A stretch of 64,000 nt of DNA from an uncultured Chitinophaga sp. Lineage in GTDB: Bacteria > Bacteroidota > Bacteroidia > Chitinophagales > Chitinophagaceae. The translations under genes and the position numbers were made by a program. Shown piece after piece: positions 52,276-61,279 of this stretch. The stretch is from contig NZ_CAMLHC010000003.1 of assembly GCF_946479755.1 (NCBI RefSeq), forward strand, positions 124,001-188,000, given 5' to 3'. Under the pieces are notes generated by a model, which was not told the DNA's origin, ran no database searches, and saw only the letters and a program-made list of their open reading frames with translations. Within the stretch, counting starts at the first letter, position 1; each line of letters opens with the position of its first letter.

Positions 52276-53715
52276 ATGTTGAAAAACAAGGCATGGCGCA
52301 GCGGCTTGCTGTGTTTGACATTTCTTCTTTTAACGAGGGTGGCGCCCGCGCAGGATGCCAACTACTGGTCCAATAATTTCGGCGCCGGTGGTTTCTTTTC
52401 CCCAGGCGCAGTAGTGGCCAATAACAAGGATAGCGGTGTACTGTTTTATAATCCTGCCCTGCAGCCGCTCTCCGGGAAAAATGCTATCTCCGTATCGGGG
52501 ATGATTTACCAGGTGGAATCGATCAATATTAAAAACGGCGCAGGGACAGGGAAAAACCTGCATTCGCTGGTATCGGCCAGCGTTCCGCAGATGCTCACCG
52601 GTACGGTGAAGCTGGGCCGCAGGAAGCCGGTATACATCGCCTATGCGCTCACCCATAATGCGGTGATCAACTATAACGTCACCCAGCAGCAGGACGCCCG
52701 CATGAACGTGCTGAATGACAGCTACAGCCCCGGTCCTGAATATTATCTCGGCCAGTACGACCTGCAGAATATAACGAGAGATGCTTCCGCGCTGGTCAGC
52801 ACAGGGTTCAAACTGGACCGGCACTGGGCCATCGGCTTTATGGCAGAAGGACAGTCACGCTCCCAGCATTACAACGAGAACTTCCTCTCCCGTGCGCTGG
52901 TCAACAGCAACCAACCTACGCTGCCCATTACCAGCAACGAAGGAAAATACCAGGTGGACTATACGCATTTCGGGCTTAAGCTGCGGGCGGGACTGAGTTA
53001 TGAGACGGGCAAACACCATCTGGGCCTCCTGGTGTCTTCCCCCCTGATACACGCCTGGGGGAGAGGCCGGCTACTCAGTGACAACGCGGTGTCCAACGTA
53101 CACTTCATTGTTGACGAACCGTTGAACCTGCTGGCCAGCACCCGGCAAACCAAACTGGACACCCGGTACAAAACACCGCTCAGCGTGGCAGCGGGATATG
53201 CATATGACTACGGCAAAGGTCAGGTGTATGTGGCGGGAGAGTACTTCCTGAAAGTAAAAGAATACACCATACTGGCGCCCACCAGCGATCTCTTTGTGCG
53301 GCCGGACACCGGCAACAGCATTATCCGTGCATCAGAACTGCTGAAAATGCGGGAAGCCCGCAAGGCTGTCTTCAATGTGGCAGTAGGAGTGAGCTACCAG
53401 ATAAAACCACAGCTTACGGGCTACTGCTCCCTGAGAACGGATTTCAACTACGCAGAGCGTACGGAGACAGACGGCACAGCGCCCAATACGGCCACATGGG
53501 ACAACTACTACTGCCAGCTGGGCGTGAACGTGAAGCGAAGCAGGTACAACCTGCGGACCGGCCTGTTCCTGGGATACGGGCGTACCGGCAGTTATGAACA
53601 GTTCATTAATTTCGACCACCCGCAGGAAAACAACCTGCTGACAGGCGAGCGGGGCATGGTGCCCGCCTCGCGGATGACCGCCGCCGTCATGGTGGCCTTT
53701 ATCCATAACCTGTAA
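52276..53715 (+). CDS. Outer membrane beta-barrel protein, FadL/OmpP1-like
   Basis: About 479 residues from ATG 52276 (TTG at 52255 rejected). Signal peptide ends near RVAPAQ. The mature part begins ANYWSNNFGAGGFFSPGAVVANNKDSGVLFYNPAL, like the FadL hatch, with repeated amphipathic strands and a final VAFIHNL with a terminal aromatic/Leu typical of barrels. FadL-type proteins let hydrophobic compounds in. Family call is by pattern and could also be a generic porin. Confidence 0.7.
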   Translation: MLKNKAWRSGLLCLTFLLLTRVAPAQDANYWSNNFGAGGFFSPGAVVANNKDSGVLFYNPALQPLSGKNAISVSGMIYQVESINIKNGAGTGKNLHSLVSASVPQMLTGTVKLGRRKPVYIAYALTHNAVINYNVTQQQDARMNVLNDSYSPGPEYYLGQYDLQNITRDASALVSTGFKLDRHWAIGFMAEGQSRSQHYNENFLSRALVNSNQPTLPITSNEGKYQVDYTHFGLKLRAGLSYETGKHHLGLLVSSPLIHAWGRGRLLSDNAVSNVHFIVDEPLNLLASTRQTKLDTRYKTPLSVAAGYAYDYGKGQVYVAGEYFLKVKEYTILAPTSDLFVRPDTGNSIIRASELLKMREARKAVFNVAVGVSYQIKPQLTGYCSLRTDFNYAERTETDGTAPNTATWDNYYCQLGVNVKRSRYNLRTGLFLGYGRTGSYEQFINFDHPQENNLLTGERGMVPASRMTAAVMVAFIHNL

Positions 53716-53761
53716 TGGCATTTTGTCGTTTTTTTCCAAACAGGCTGCCTCCTTCATCGTA

Positions 53762-53769
53762 TATCTTTG
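53762..53769 (+). promoter_or_regulatory. Bacteroidota -7 promoter element before VOC gene
   Basis: TATCTTTG, perfect consensus, 17 bases before the ATG at 53787. The -33 site is not clear. Confidence 0.6.
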
Positions 53770-53786
53770 TAAAAAATATTCCGCCC

Positions 53787-54137
53787 ATGGCACATGAGAA
53801 ATTAAGACACGAGCAGGTACAGTACCTGGAGTTCCTTTCGAAAAATCTTGAACGTACCAAAACATTTTACAACAAAAGCTTTGGCTGGGAATTCACCGAC
53901 TACGGTCCGGACTATACGGCGTTTGACGGCGAATATGTAGACGGTGGCTTCACGAAAGGCGACCCGGTAAATGGCACGGTGCTGGTTATCCTTTATTCCA
54001 ACGATCTGGAAGCCACGCTACAAAAAGTGAAAGCGGCGGGCGGTAAGATCGTAAAAGATATCTTCAGCTTTCCCGGTGGCCGGCGCTTCCATTTCGCGGA
54101 CCCCAACGGGTACGAACTGGCGGTCTGGTCGCTGTAA
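53787..54137 (+). CDS. VOC family (glyoxalase-like) protein
   Basis: 116 residues from ATG 53787. VOC modules: YLEFLSKNLERTKTFYNKSFGW and RFHFADPNGYELAVWSL. An ORF starting at 53715 reads into this gene but is ruled out by the promoter and start. Function unknown; enzymes of this size are often resistance or detoxification proteins. Single gene, followed by a strong hairpin. Confidence 0.86.
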   Translation: MAHEKLRHEQVQYLEFLSKNLERTKTFYNKSFGWEFTDYGPDYTAFDGEYVDGGFTKGDPVNGTVLVILYSNDLEATLQKVKAAGGKIVKDIFSFPGGRRFHFADPNGYELAVWSL

Positions 54138-54144
54138 AGAGCAT

Positions 54145-54182
54145 AAAAAAGGTTGTAAGTCAGGTACTTACAACCTTTTTTG
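54145..54182 (+). terminator. Hairpin terminator
   Basis: Perfect 16-bp stem AAAAAAGGTTGTAAGT (54145-54160) with 54166-54181, 5-base loop. GGTTGTAAGT variant of the recurring core. Ends the VOC transcript before the kinase gene. Confidence 0.9.
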
Positions 54183-54247
54183 TTGATGGGAGCGGTTTTT
54201 ATATCTTCATCCACAGATCGGCACATACCCCCGTTTCATCGATACTT

Positions 54248-55318
54248 ATGAAAAATAACCCGGCTGCCTCCCTTAATTTGCATATGTTATCCTGGAAAGC
54301 CCCTCAAATCTGCATTCACATCGTTTGTTGTCTGCTGTTTATGATATTCCCGTTGTTGTTCATGTCTAACGGGAAGGGGTATACTGAATTGATAGCGCCT
54401 GCCACCCATTATAGTTATTGGCTGTTCTGCAGCTGTTACATCTGTCTGTTCTACTTTAATCGTTATTATCTGATGCCCGGATTTTTTATTCCGGGCAGAT
54501 ATATTAGTTACGCCGCCATGGCCCTGCTGCTTTGTGCCGGCATCTTTGTACTGCAGCCGTTTGACCGGCTGCTGCGGCAGAAGTGGGCTGCGCTCCCGGC
54601 GGGGGCGGAGTGGGTGTATGTGCCGCCGGTGATAGATATTACGAGTCTGTTTATTTTCTTTATGATCATGGCGCTGGGCGCGGCTATTACTACTACGCGG
54701 CGCTGGCAGCTGACCGAACAGCGGGCGCTCACGGCGGAAAGGGAGAAGATCCGGGCGGAGTTGTCTTTCCTCAAAGCACAGGTACATCCACACTTCCTGT
54801 ATAATACCCTCAATAATATTTATACCCTTGCGCTGACAAAAAATAATTACACTGCGGACAGTATTCTGCGCTTATCGAATATTATGCGTTACATTACGGA
54901 CGATGTGATCGCCGATTACGTGCCGCTGCCGCAGGAAGAAGCCTGTATCCGCGACTACATTGCCCTGCAGCAGCTCCGTCTCCGGCCGGGGACGGTAGAC
55001 TACCAGGTCTCCGGCGAGTTGGAGCGCAGGTTGATCAGCCCGCTGATACTGATGACTTTCGTGGAAAACGTATTTAAGTATGGCATCAGCAAACACCTGC
55101 CGGAGACAGTTACTATCCGCCTGAATGTGAAAGACCATCAGATAGATTTTTTCTGCTGTAACCGCATTTACCGTGAACCCGCGCCCACCGCCAGTTGCGG
55201 CGTAGGTATCGCGAATACAAGACAACGGCTGGCATTGCTGTACCCGCAGAAACATGTACTGGACATCACCACAGACAATAACCTATATATCGTCAGACTG
55301 ACACTACTGACGGATTAA
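54248..55318 (+). CDS. LytS/YehU-like sensor histidine kinase
   Basis: 356 residues. Four N-terminal spans (about 21-41, 55-75, 87-103, 128-150) and a PF06580 kinase core with phospho-acceptor His182 in VHPHFLYNTLNNIYTL. The ATP site is in MTFVENVFKYGISKH and CGVGIANTRQRLALLYP. Separated by 32 bases from the LytTR regulator gene, its obvious partner. Confidence 0.92.
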   Translation: MKNNPAASLNLHMLSWKAPQICIHIVCCLLFMIFPLLFMSNGKGYTELIAPATHYSYWLFCSCYICLFYFNRYYLMPGFFIPGRYISYAAMALLLCAGIFVLQPFDRLLRQKWAALPAGAEWVYVPPVIDITSLFIFFMIMALGAAITTTRRWQLTEQRALTAEREKIRAELSFLKAQVHPHFLYNTLNNIYTLALTKNNYTADSILRLSNIMRYITDDVIADYVPLPQEEACIRDYIALQQLRLRPGTVDYQVSGELERRLISPLILMTFVENVFKYGISKHLPETVTIRLNVKDHQIDFFCCNRIYREPAPTASCGVGIANTRQRLALLYPQKHVLDITTDNNLYIVRLTLLTD

Positions 55319-55350
55319 CCCGTACGAAACCATTTACTTCATTTGCCCGT

Positions 55351-56052
55351 ATGAAGATTAAAGCCATAGCTATAGATGATGAACCGCTGGCGCTGGAGCT
55401 GATCAGGACCTACACCGCGCAGTTCCCCGCCCTGCAGCTGCTGCAGACTTTCGACGATGCGCTGTCCGGCGCGGAATTCCTTCGCTGCCGCCGGGTAGAC
55501 CTGCTGTTCATCGATATCAACATGCCAGACATTACCGGTATTGACCTGGTGCGTTCCCTCGAAGAAAAACCCATGATCATTTTCACGACAGCGCATAAAC
55601 GATTTGCGCATGAAGGATTTGAGCTGGAAGCGCTGGACTACCTGCTGAAGCCTATCAGCATGGAACGCTTCTCCCGCACCATGCAGAAAACGATGGCGCA
55701 GTACCACTACCGGCACACGGCGGCAGCGCCGCGGGAGCCGGAATCTTTTTTCGTATATGCGGAATACAAACAGGTGCGGATATGGATGGATGAAGTGGAG
55801 TATATCGAAAGCCTGGAAGACTATATCCGCATCCATCTGCTGAGCGGCCGGTCGGTGCTCACGCTGATGCCGTTGAAGAAAGTGCTGGAGAAGCTGCCGC
55901 ATGACCGCTTCCGGCGGATTCACCGCAGCTATATCGTAGCAGTGCGCAGCATCTGCGCCATCGCCTATCGAAGGGTATTGCTGCATTCCGGTACCAGCCT
56001 GCCGGTCAGTAGCACCTATGCCGAAGATATCCGGGAGTGGAGCGGCAAATAA
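55351..56052 (+). CDS. LytTR family response regulator
   Basis: 233 residues. Receiver with DDE pocket (IAIDDEP) and Asp55 in LLFIDINMPD; C-terminal LytTR DNA-binding domain with YIESLEDYIRIHL, MPLKKVLEKLPHDRFRRIHRSYIV. Pairs with the preceding kinase. No obvious target in the window beyond itself; the dioxygenase-like gene follows 86 bases later. Confidence 0.93.
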   Translation: MKIKAIAIDDEPLALELIRTYTAQFPALQLLQTFDDALSGAEFLRCRRVDLLFIDINMPDITGIDLVRSLEEKPMIIFTTAHKRFAHEGFELEALDYLLKPISMERFSRTMQKTMAQYHYRHTAAAPREPESFFVYAEYKQVRIWMDEVEYIESLEDYIRIHLLSGRSVLTLMPLKKVLEKLPHDRFRRIHRSYIVAVRSICAIAYRRVLLHSGTSLPVSSTYAEDIREWSGK

Positions 56053-56138
56053 TACGTCGGTACATCCTTCGCTTTTACCGATACCTGCTTGATAAAAAAA
56101 TTGTGTTAGCAGAACTTTAGCTAAACAATTTTTATCTT

Positions 56139-56849
56139 ATGGAAAGGAAAAATTTTCTCAGATCACTGGCTGTTACAGCCATCTCTGCCCCTGTGCTGCT
56201 GGAAGCCTGTAAAAAGGACAATGCAGAACCCGCAGCGGCTGCCTCCGGCGCCCAGGCCGAAGCTGCCTGTCGCCTTACAGACCCTGATATGGACGGTCCG
56301 TATCCGTTGTACAACAGCCGCGGCTCCATTATCAACCGGGTAAATATCACGGACAACAAACCCGGTCTGCCGCTCAATATCGACATCAAAGTGCAGAGCG
56401 TGAGCAGGGGCTGCGCACCGGTGACCAACGCACGCGTCGATATCTGGCAGTGCGATAAAGACGGTTACTATTCCGGTTACATCAACAACGGCTACCTGGG
56501 CGTACAGAACAATATCGGCCGCCTGTTTGGACGCGGACTGCAGTATACCAACGCCAGCGGCATGGTGCATTTCCTGTCTATTTATCCCGGATGGTACCCC
56601 GGCCGTTGTACCCACCTGCATGCGCAGATCTTCATCGGCACCAGCCTGTACCTCACTACGCAGATTGCTTTCCCCGACGCTGTCAACGCCGCCGTATATA
56701 GCACACCGTTATATGCATTACACGGACAAAACCCCACTACCAACTACCTCGACACCATCATCAACGACTCACTGGCTACCGAACTGGCTACTGTAACACC
56801 TGCCGCCGGCGGGGGATACAACCTGTCTCACGTTATCAACATCAGATGA
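56139..56849 (+). CDS. Intradiol ring-cleavage dioxygenase-like lipoprotein
   Basis: 236 residues. Leader MERKNFLRSLAVTAISAP ends in LLEAC (Cys24), so probably a lipoprotein, unusual for a family better known in the cytoplasm. The dioxygenase domain shows DMDGPYPLYN, VDIWQCDKDGYYSGY with Tyr110 or Tyr111, and YPGWYPGRCTHLHAQI with Tyr153, His159 and His161: the two-Tyr two-His iron set of protocatechuate 3,4-dioxygenase is present. Such envelope-located homologues are common in Bacteroidota with unknown substrates. Confidence 0.86.
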   Translation: MERKNFLRSLAVTAISAPVLLEACKKDNAEPAAAASGAQAEAACRLTDPDMDGPYPLYNSRGSIINRVNITDNKPGLPLNIDIKVQSVSRGCAPVTNARVDIWQCDKDGYYSGYINNGYLGVQNNIGRLFGRGLQYTNASGMVHFLSIYPGWYPGRCTHLHAQIFIGTSLYLTTQIAFPDAVNAAVYSTPLYALHGQNPTTNYLDTIINDSLATELATVTPAAGGGYNLSHVINIR

Positions 56850-56892
56850 TCTCTTTTCAACCAATTTCTTACCAGTCGATTAATTTCTTTTT

Positions 56893-57444
56893 ATGAAGAT
56901 GCAGCCAGCGCAGATCATCCTGTCTTACAGACAGCTTATAGATGCTACTTCCACGGGGGACCTGGAGAAGAAAATATTCGAAGATTCCTATGTGGAATTC
57001 CTTATGCAGTCGCAGGCATACAATACTGACAAACAATTCCGGACCTTTACGGAACTGAAAGCCCATAATCCGAAATCCAATTCGCTGCATTATAAAGTAG
57101 GCTTCGCAGTGGGGCTACACCTGCAGGAAATGGGTAACAGGATACCGGGGGTGAAGGATTGTCTCGGTAACAAAGAGCTGCCTTTTGAACTGTATCATCT
57201 GGAGCTGATCGAGTCTGACATTGAAGACCGGCAGCAGCACCGGGTGGCGCTGAATTACATCACGCCGCCGTTCACGCTGCTGGAGATCATCGGCGACCGG
57301 CTGCTGTTGGTATCACCCGAACAGACCGGTCAACCGGACACTTTTGATACTTTCATGGTGGCCATGCAGCCACAGCTGGCCATTACCAGTTACAAACCAC
57401 TGGGGCAGCCGCAGGAAGTGCATCATGTGGCACAGGTAATCTAA
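56893..57444 (+). CDS. Hypothetical protein
   Basis: 183 residues, no signal peptide. Begins MKMQPAQIILSYRQLIDATS; the middle is GFAVGLHLQEMGNRIPGVKD and the end is a set of strands with AITSYKPLGQPQEVHHVAQVI. I do not recognise a family. It lies 43 bases after the dioxygenase gene and may share its transcript, although the two proteins have no evident link. Confidence 0.6.
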   Translation: MKMQPAQIILSYRQLIDATSTGDLEKKIFEDSYVEFLMQSQAYNTDKQFRTFTELKAHNPKSNSLHYKVGFAVGLHLQEMGNRIPGVKDCLGNKELPFELYHLELIESDIEDRQQHRVALNYITPPFTLLEIIGDRLLLVSPEQTGQPDTFDTFMVAMQPQLAITSYKPLGQPQEVHHVAQVI

Positions 57445-57467
57445 AACAACAAAAACAGGCGGGTAGG

Positions 57468-57499
57468 GTAAGTTGTAGGCCGTATGGCTTACAACTTAC
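57468..57499. terminator. Hairpin terminator between convergent genes
   Basis: GTAAGTTGTA (57468-57477) pairs with TACAACTTAC (57490-57499) with a 12-base loop that could pair further. The stop codon of the permease lies in the right arm. Confidence 0.7.
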
Positions 57500-58664
57500 T
57501 CTCTTTGGCCGTCCTGAACAGGTACCATAGCTTTATCTTCAGTGCCAGCCATCCCAGGAAGGCATATACCAGCAATAAAATGCCCAGGTGCCGGATATAA
57601 GGATAGGTCAGCTCCACCGACCCCTTCTGGATCAGCAGGATTTTGAAGGCCTGCAGGAAGGGCGTCAGCGGGATGATATTCGCCATAAACTGCACAAACG
57701 CAGGCATGGCGCTGAGCGGCCAGGTAAAGCCGCTGATGATAAACGCAGGGGAGGCGATCACCATCAGTACCTGCGTGGCTTTTAAGGCGTCCGGTATGAG
57801 AATGCTGACAAACACGCCCATGAATGAAGCGGATCCCACAAAGAAGGCGGTCAGCCATATAAAGCTGAGAATGCCTTCCGGCAACGGCACATTGAAGAAC
57901 ATGTGCATGAAATAATAAATGGAAACGATGAGAATGGAGAATGTCCAGATAGGGATCACCTTGATCAGCATGATCGGGAACGCCCAGCGGCGCATGCCCG
58001 CATACTCCGTTACAAAAGACCCGCGCTGGAACTCCGCAGCGAAGCTGATGGCCATCGCCAGCAGTATTACCTGCTGCAACACCACGGCCAGCATGGCCGG
58101 CCACATAAATATGAGATAGTTGCTGGTGGTGTTGAAAAGGGTGATGTAGTTTGTTTTAAACGGTTCATACTGGGTGGCCGCCCTTACGGCAGGCATGCCC
58201 ATTTTCTGCAACCCTTTGATGGACACACCGGCGGAAAACGTGCCGATGGTAAGCTGCAGTGCTTTGGAGGCGAAGTTGGCCGTCAGCACGTTACTGGTGT
58301 TCACATACACATTCACTTCCGGGTATTTTTTTTGCAGGATGTCCGCCTCAAAGCGGGCGGGGACCATCACCACGGCGGCAGCCTCTTTCCTGATCACTTC
58401 GTCGTTTACATTGGAAGGCTCCTGCAGGTACTTCAGCGTTTTAATACTTTTGTTATCGCTCAGCATTTCCACCAGCTGTGCGGATAAGGGGGTATTGTCT
58501 TTGTCTATAACGATCACGGGTATATTTTCCACCTTCCCGGCTTTATATACGAAGCCGATCAGGGTGGCGTACAACACCGGCGCCAGGAAAAATACAGAGC
58601 GCAGGGTGGAATTGCCGAGGAACAGCTTAAACTCCCGTTTCAACAATCGGAAAAATTCTTTCAT
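57489..58664 (-). CDS. ABC-2 type transporter permease
   Basis: 391 residues. N-terminal span (about 20-40), a large periplasmic domain (IPVIVIDKDNTPLSAQLVEML), and five C-terminal spans, the usual YhhJ/YbhR layout. It should pair with the HlyD-type adaptor and TolC protein encoded upstream. No ATPase gene follows before the convergent terminator, so the energy source must be elsewhere or the second permease/ATPase is missing. Starts 6 bases after the HlyD gene. Confidence 0.88.
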   Translation of the reverse strand: MKEFFRLLKREFKLFLGNSTLRSVFFLAPVLYATLIGFVYKAGKVENIPVIVIDKDNTPLSAQLVEMLSDNKSIKTLKYLQEPSNVNDEVIRKEAAAVVMVPARFEADILQKKYPEVNVYVNTSNVLTANFASKALQLTIGTFSAGVSIKGLQKMGMPAVRAATQYEPFKTNYITLFNTTSNYLIFMWPAMLAVVLQQVILLAMAISFAAEFQRGSFVTEYAGMRRWAFPIMLIKVIPIWTFSILIVSIYYFMHMFFNVPLPEGILSFIWLTAFFVGSASFMGVFVSILIPDALKATQVLMVIASPAFIISGFTWPLSAMPAFVQFMANIIPLTPFLQAFKILLIQKGSVELTYPYIRHLGILLLVYAFLGWLALKIKLWYLFRTAKESKL

Positions 58665-58670
58665 GCCTGA

Positions 58671-59627
58671 TTATTTCAGTATAACACTTGCGTTTACCAG
58701 TATGTCTTTGGTCTTGCCCGGATCTTTGGGCTGCACCTTGATCTCATAAATCGCATCCTGCGGCTGATAGTCGGGAAAGGCAGTGGTAATGTCCGCGTAG
58801 CGCGTCAGCTGTTTGATGTAGGCGATGGTGCCTTCCATTTCTTCGTTGTTGTACAGCACCTGCATTTTTACGTCCTGTCCTTTTTTGTACCCGGCGATTT
58901 TGCTTTCCGGAACGGTGAAGCGGAACCAGGTGCTGCCGGGGATGTAGCCGTTGAACAGCGCAAAGCCGGCGGTGGCCAGCTCTCCGGGGTTCAGGCTGAT
59001 GGTTTCTATGTCCATATCATTGGTGGCGATCACATAACGTTCGGAGTAGGCCACGTTGGCTTCCTGTAATGCACCTTTGGCCTGCGATGCCTGGCCGGCG
59101 GCCATGTTCACCTTTTCCACGCGGGTACCTCTTTTTACGTCGTCCAGTTCGGCGATGACCGCATCGTACTGGGCTTTGGCGCCCTGGTATTTGGCATATA
59201 CTTCGTCATAGGCCTGTGGCGACATGAGGCTGTCGTTGAACATATTGGTGGCCCTTTCATATGATTTACGGGCGAATTCATACTGCTCTTTCAGCCCTTT
59301 GTATTTAGCCTGCAACTGCTTCAGCTGATCGGCCGTAGCGCCGTTGCGCGCCATCTGCTCCTGTGCGGTGGCGGCGTTCACCGCTCCCTGCGCCTGCGCT
59401 ATTTTGGCGGAAACTTCCGGTACGTCCAGCAGGGCGAGGGTATCACCTTTCTTCACGGTCTGTCCTTCTTTGACGTAAATGTTCAGGATCCTGCCGGTAA
59501 CCTTCGGCGCAAAAGACACCACATCTTTTTTGGCTTTGCCCTCGAAACGGTCGGCATTGGACTTTTTGGAAGAACAGCCTGCGAATGTCAGTGAACAGAT
59601 CAATAATATGGGTGTAGTTATTTTCAT
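58671..59627 (-). CDS. HlyD family efflux adaptor (membrane fusion lipoprotein)
   Basis: 318 residues. Lipobox LTFAGC (Cys18). Biotinyl-lipoyl-like strand VTGRILNIYVKEGQTVKKGDTLALLDVPE, then a coiled-coil hairpin about 65-185 (LKQLQAKYKGLKEQYEFARKSYER), and the second half of the lipoyl domain in SLNPGELATAGFALF. It links the ABC permease to TolC. Confidence 0.92.
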   Translation of the reverse strand: MKITTPILLICSLTFAGCSSKKSNADRFEGKAKKDVVSFAPKVTGRILNIYVKEGQTVKKGDTLALLDVPEVSAKIAQAQGAVNAATAQEQMARNGATADQLKQLQAKYKGLKEQYEFARKSYERATNMFNDSLMSPQAYDEVYAKYQGAKAQYDAVIAELDDVKRGTRVEKVNMAAGQASQAKGALQEANVAYSERYVIATNDMDIETISLNPGELATAGFALFNGYIPGSTWFRFTVPESKIAGYKKGQDVKMQVLYNNEEMEGTIAYIKQLTRYADITTAFPDYQPQDAIYEIKVQPKDPGKTKDILVNASVILK

Positions 59628-59660
59628 CTTACAGTAATTAGTTTGAGTAATGGTGTAGGC

Positions 59661-61067
59661 TTAATACAATTTGGTGATGTCCAGCTCCTGCGTAGACCGC
59701 ATCAGCTCCACGGCGGCCCTGCGCTGGTTGAAGATAGCGTTCTGATAATCCAGTTCCGCGGCTTCGAGGTCGTTTTCTGCTGCTATCAGTTCGGTGGATT
59801 TGGACATCCCGTACCTGAATTCTTTTTCTGCCTGTACCAAAGCATTATTCGCCATTTCTTTCTCTTTTTTCTTCAGGGCTATCTGCGAATTGGCGATGTT
59901 ATAATTGGATTGATTGTTGGCCTGGTTGAGCGTGAGCTTGCGCATGGCATCGTATTTCTGGTTCTGCAGCAACTCCCGGTCGATGCGCGCCGTTTCGATG
60001 GCATGTTTTCCTTCCCTGCCGTCGAAGATCTCCCATTTAAAACCGATGCCGGCGTTCAGCATCGGGAAGATGTTGAGGTTGGTAGGCCGCCAGTCCAGTT
60101 TCCGGCCGGGGTAACCGATAGCCGGAATAGGAGGGATGATGTTGTCGGATGACTTGATCCTGGTGCCATACAGTCCGATGTAGTACGTGGAGGCCTTCAG
60201 CTGCACTTTGGGGATCCACCAGGTCTGTTCCGCTTTTATTTTATAGCCGGAAGCGTTGATGCCGTGGTCCAGCGCGCGTATTTCGGCGCGTTGTTCGATG
60301 GTTTTCTGCGGCGCCGGCAGCGCTACAGGCGCCAGTACCGGTTCAATCAGCCGAAGCCTTTCCTTGCCGATGCCTGTCAGCACTTCGAGTTGCGTCAGCA
60401 ACAGTTCTTTTTTTCCTTCGTATTCGGCCATTTTGGAATCGAGGGTAGCCTGCGCCAGCTCTATCTTCTTATGGTCGTAAGGGGTGATCAGCCCGTAGCC
60501 CAGCGCTTTGTCGGCGGTTTTGCGGTTGGCATCCAGCCTGCGTTTGGCTTCGTCCAGCACTTTTTTGGACTGGTGCACCAGCGCCAGCTGATCGTACGCC
60601 CTGGAGATGGTGGCTGCCACTTCATCGGATGTTTTTTCCAGTAACACGTTTTCCGATTGCCGCTTTTCCTCGAGGGCTTTGTTGAGCTGCTTCACCTTAC
60701 CGCCGGCATACAGCAGCATTTTAGCGTCCGCCTTGGCCAGCCCGGAGAAACCGGATACATTGATGTTATTATTGTACTTGCCTTCGGGGATGGTGAGAAA
60801 CGGTTGCAGGTTCAGCTCCGGGGAAATAACATGTGCGGTGGCATTCAGGTAACCGGCCATACCGCTGACTTCCAGGGTGGGGAGGTAAACATCCTTCAGC
60901 TTGTGCTGGTCCAGTACGGTCAGTTTGTTTTTGGTAAGCTGGGCTTTGAGGTCTGCATCCCGAACCATGGCGCTGTCCAGAAGCTCTTTGAAGCCGGGGG
61001 CCGTTTGTGCTTTGGCGTAGTGGTAAAACAGTAGTGACAGCAGTAGGAATGACAGCTTACTTTTCAT
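59661..61067 (-). CDS. TolC family outer membrane efflux protein
   Basis: 468 residues. Signal peptide (through AKAQ), then two repeats of long alpha-helical barrel segments (QSENVLLEKTSDEVAATISRAYDQLALV, and LAQATLDSKMAEYEGKKELLLTQLEVL) and strands with YIGLYGT. Ends in a helical C-terminus. First gene of the operon TolC, HlyD, ABC permease on the minus strand; the 212-base upstream region is A+T-rich and shared with the NmrA-like gene. Confidence 0.92.
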   Translation of the reverse strand: MKSKLSFLLLSLLFYHYAKAQTAPGFKELLDSAMVRDADLKAQLTKNKLTVLDQHKLKDVYLPTLEVSGMAGYLNATAHVISPELNLQPFLTIPEGKYNNNINVSGFSGLAKADAKMLLYAGGKVKQLNKALEEKRQSENVLLEKTSDEVAATISRAYDQLALVHQSKKVLDEAKRRLDANRKTADKALGYGLITPYDHKKIELAQATLDSKMAEYEGKKELLLTQLEVLTGIGKERLRLIEPVLAPVALPAPQKTIEQRAEIRALDHGINASGYKIKAEQTWWIPKVQLKASTYYIGLYGTRIKSSDNIIPPIPAIGYPGRKLDWRPTNLNIFPMLNAGIGFKWEIFDGREGKHAIETARIDRELLQNQKYDAMRKLTLNQANNQSNYNIANSQIALKKKEKEMANNALVQAEKEFRYGMSKSTELIAAENDLEAAELDYQNAIFNQRRAAVELMRSTQELDITKLY

Positions 61068-61279
61068 TGATAAACACGTTTTTAATCTACAGATGGTTGC
61101 AACATAGCTTATTACTATGAATTAACACATAAAATAAACCAATGTTTAATTTTTTCTTTTTTATATATATAAAATATAGTTTATGTTGACGGGTGTGTTT
61201 TGGCTACAACAAAAGTAGATTTGACTTCGTGGGGCCGGTACCGGTATATGACCTTTGTGGTAATAAAAAAACGTACAAC

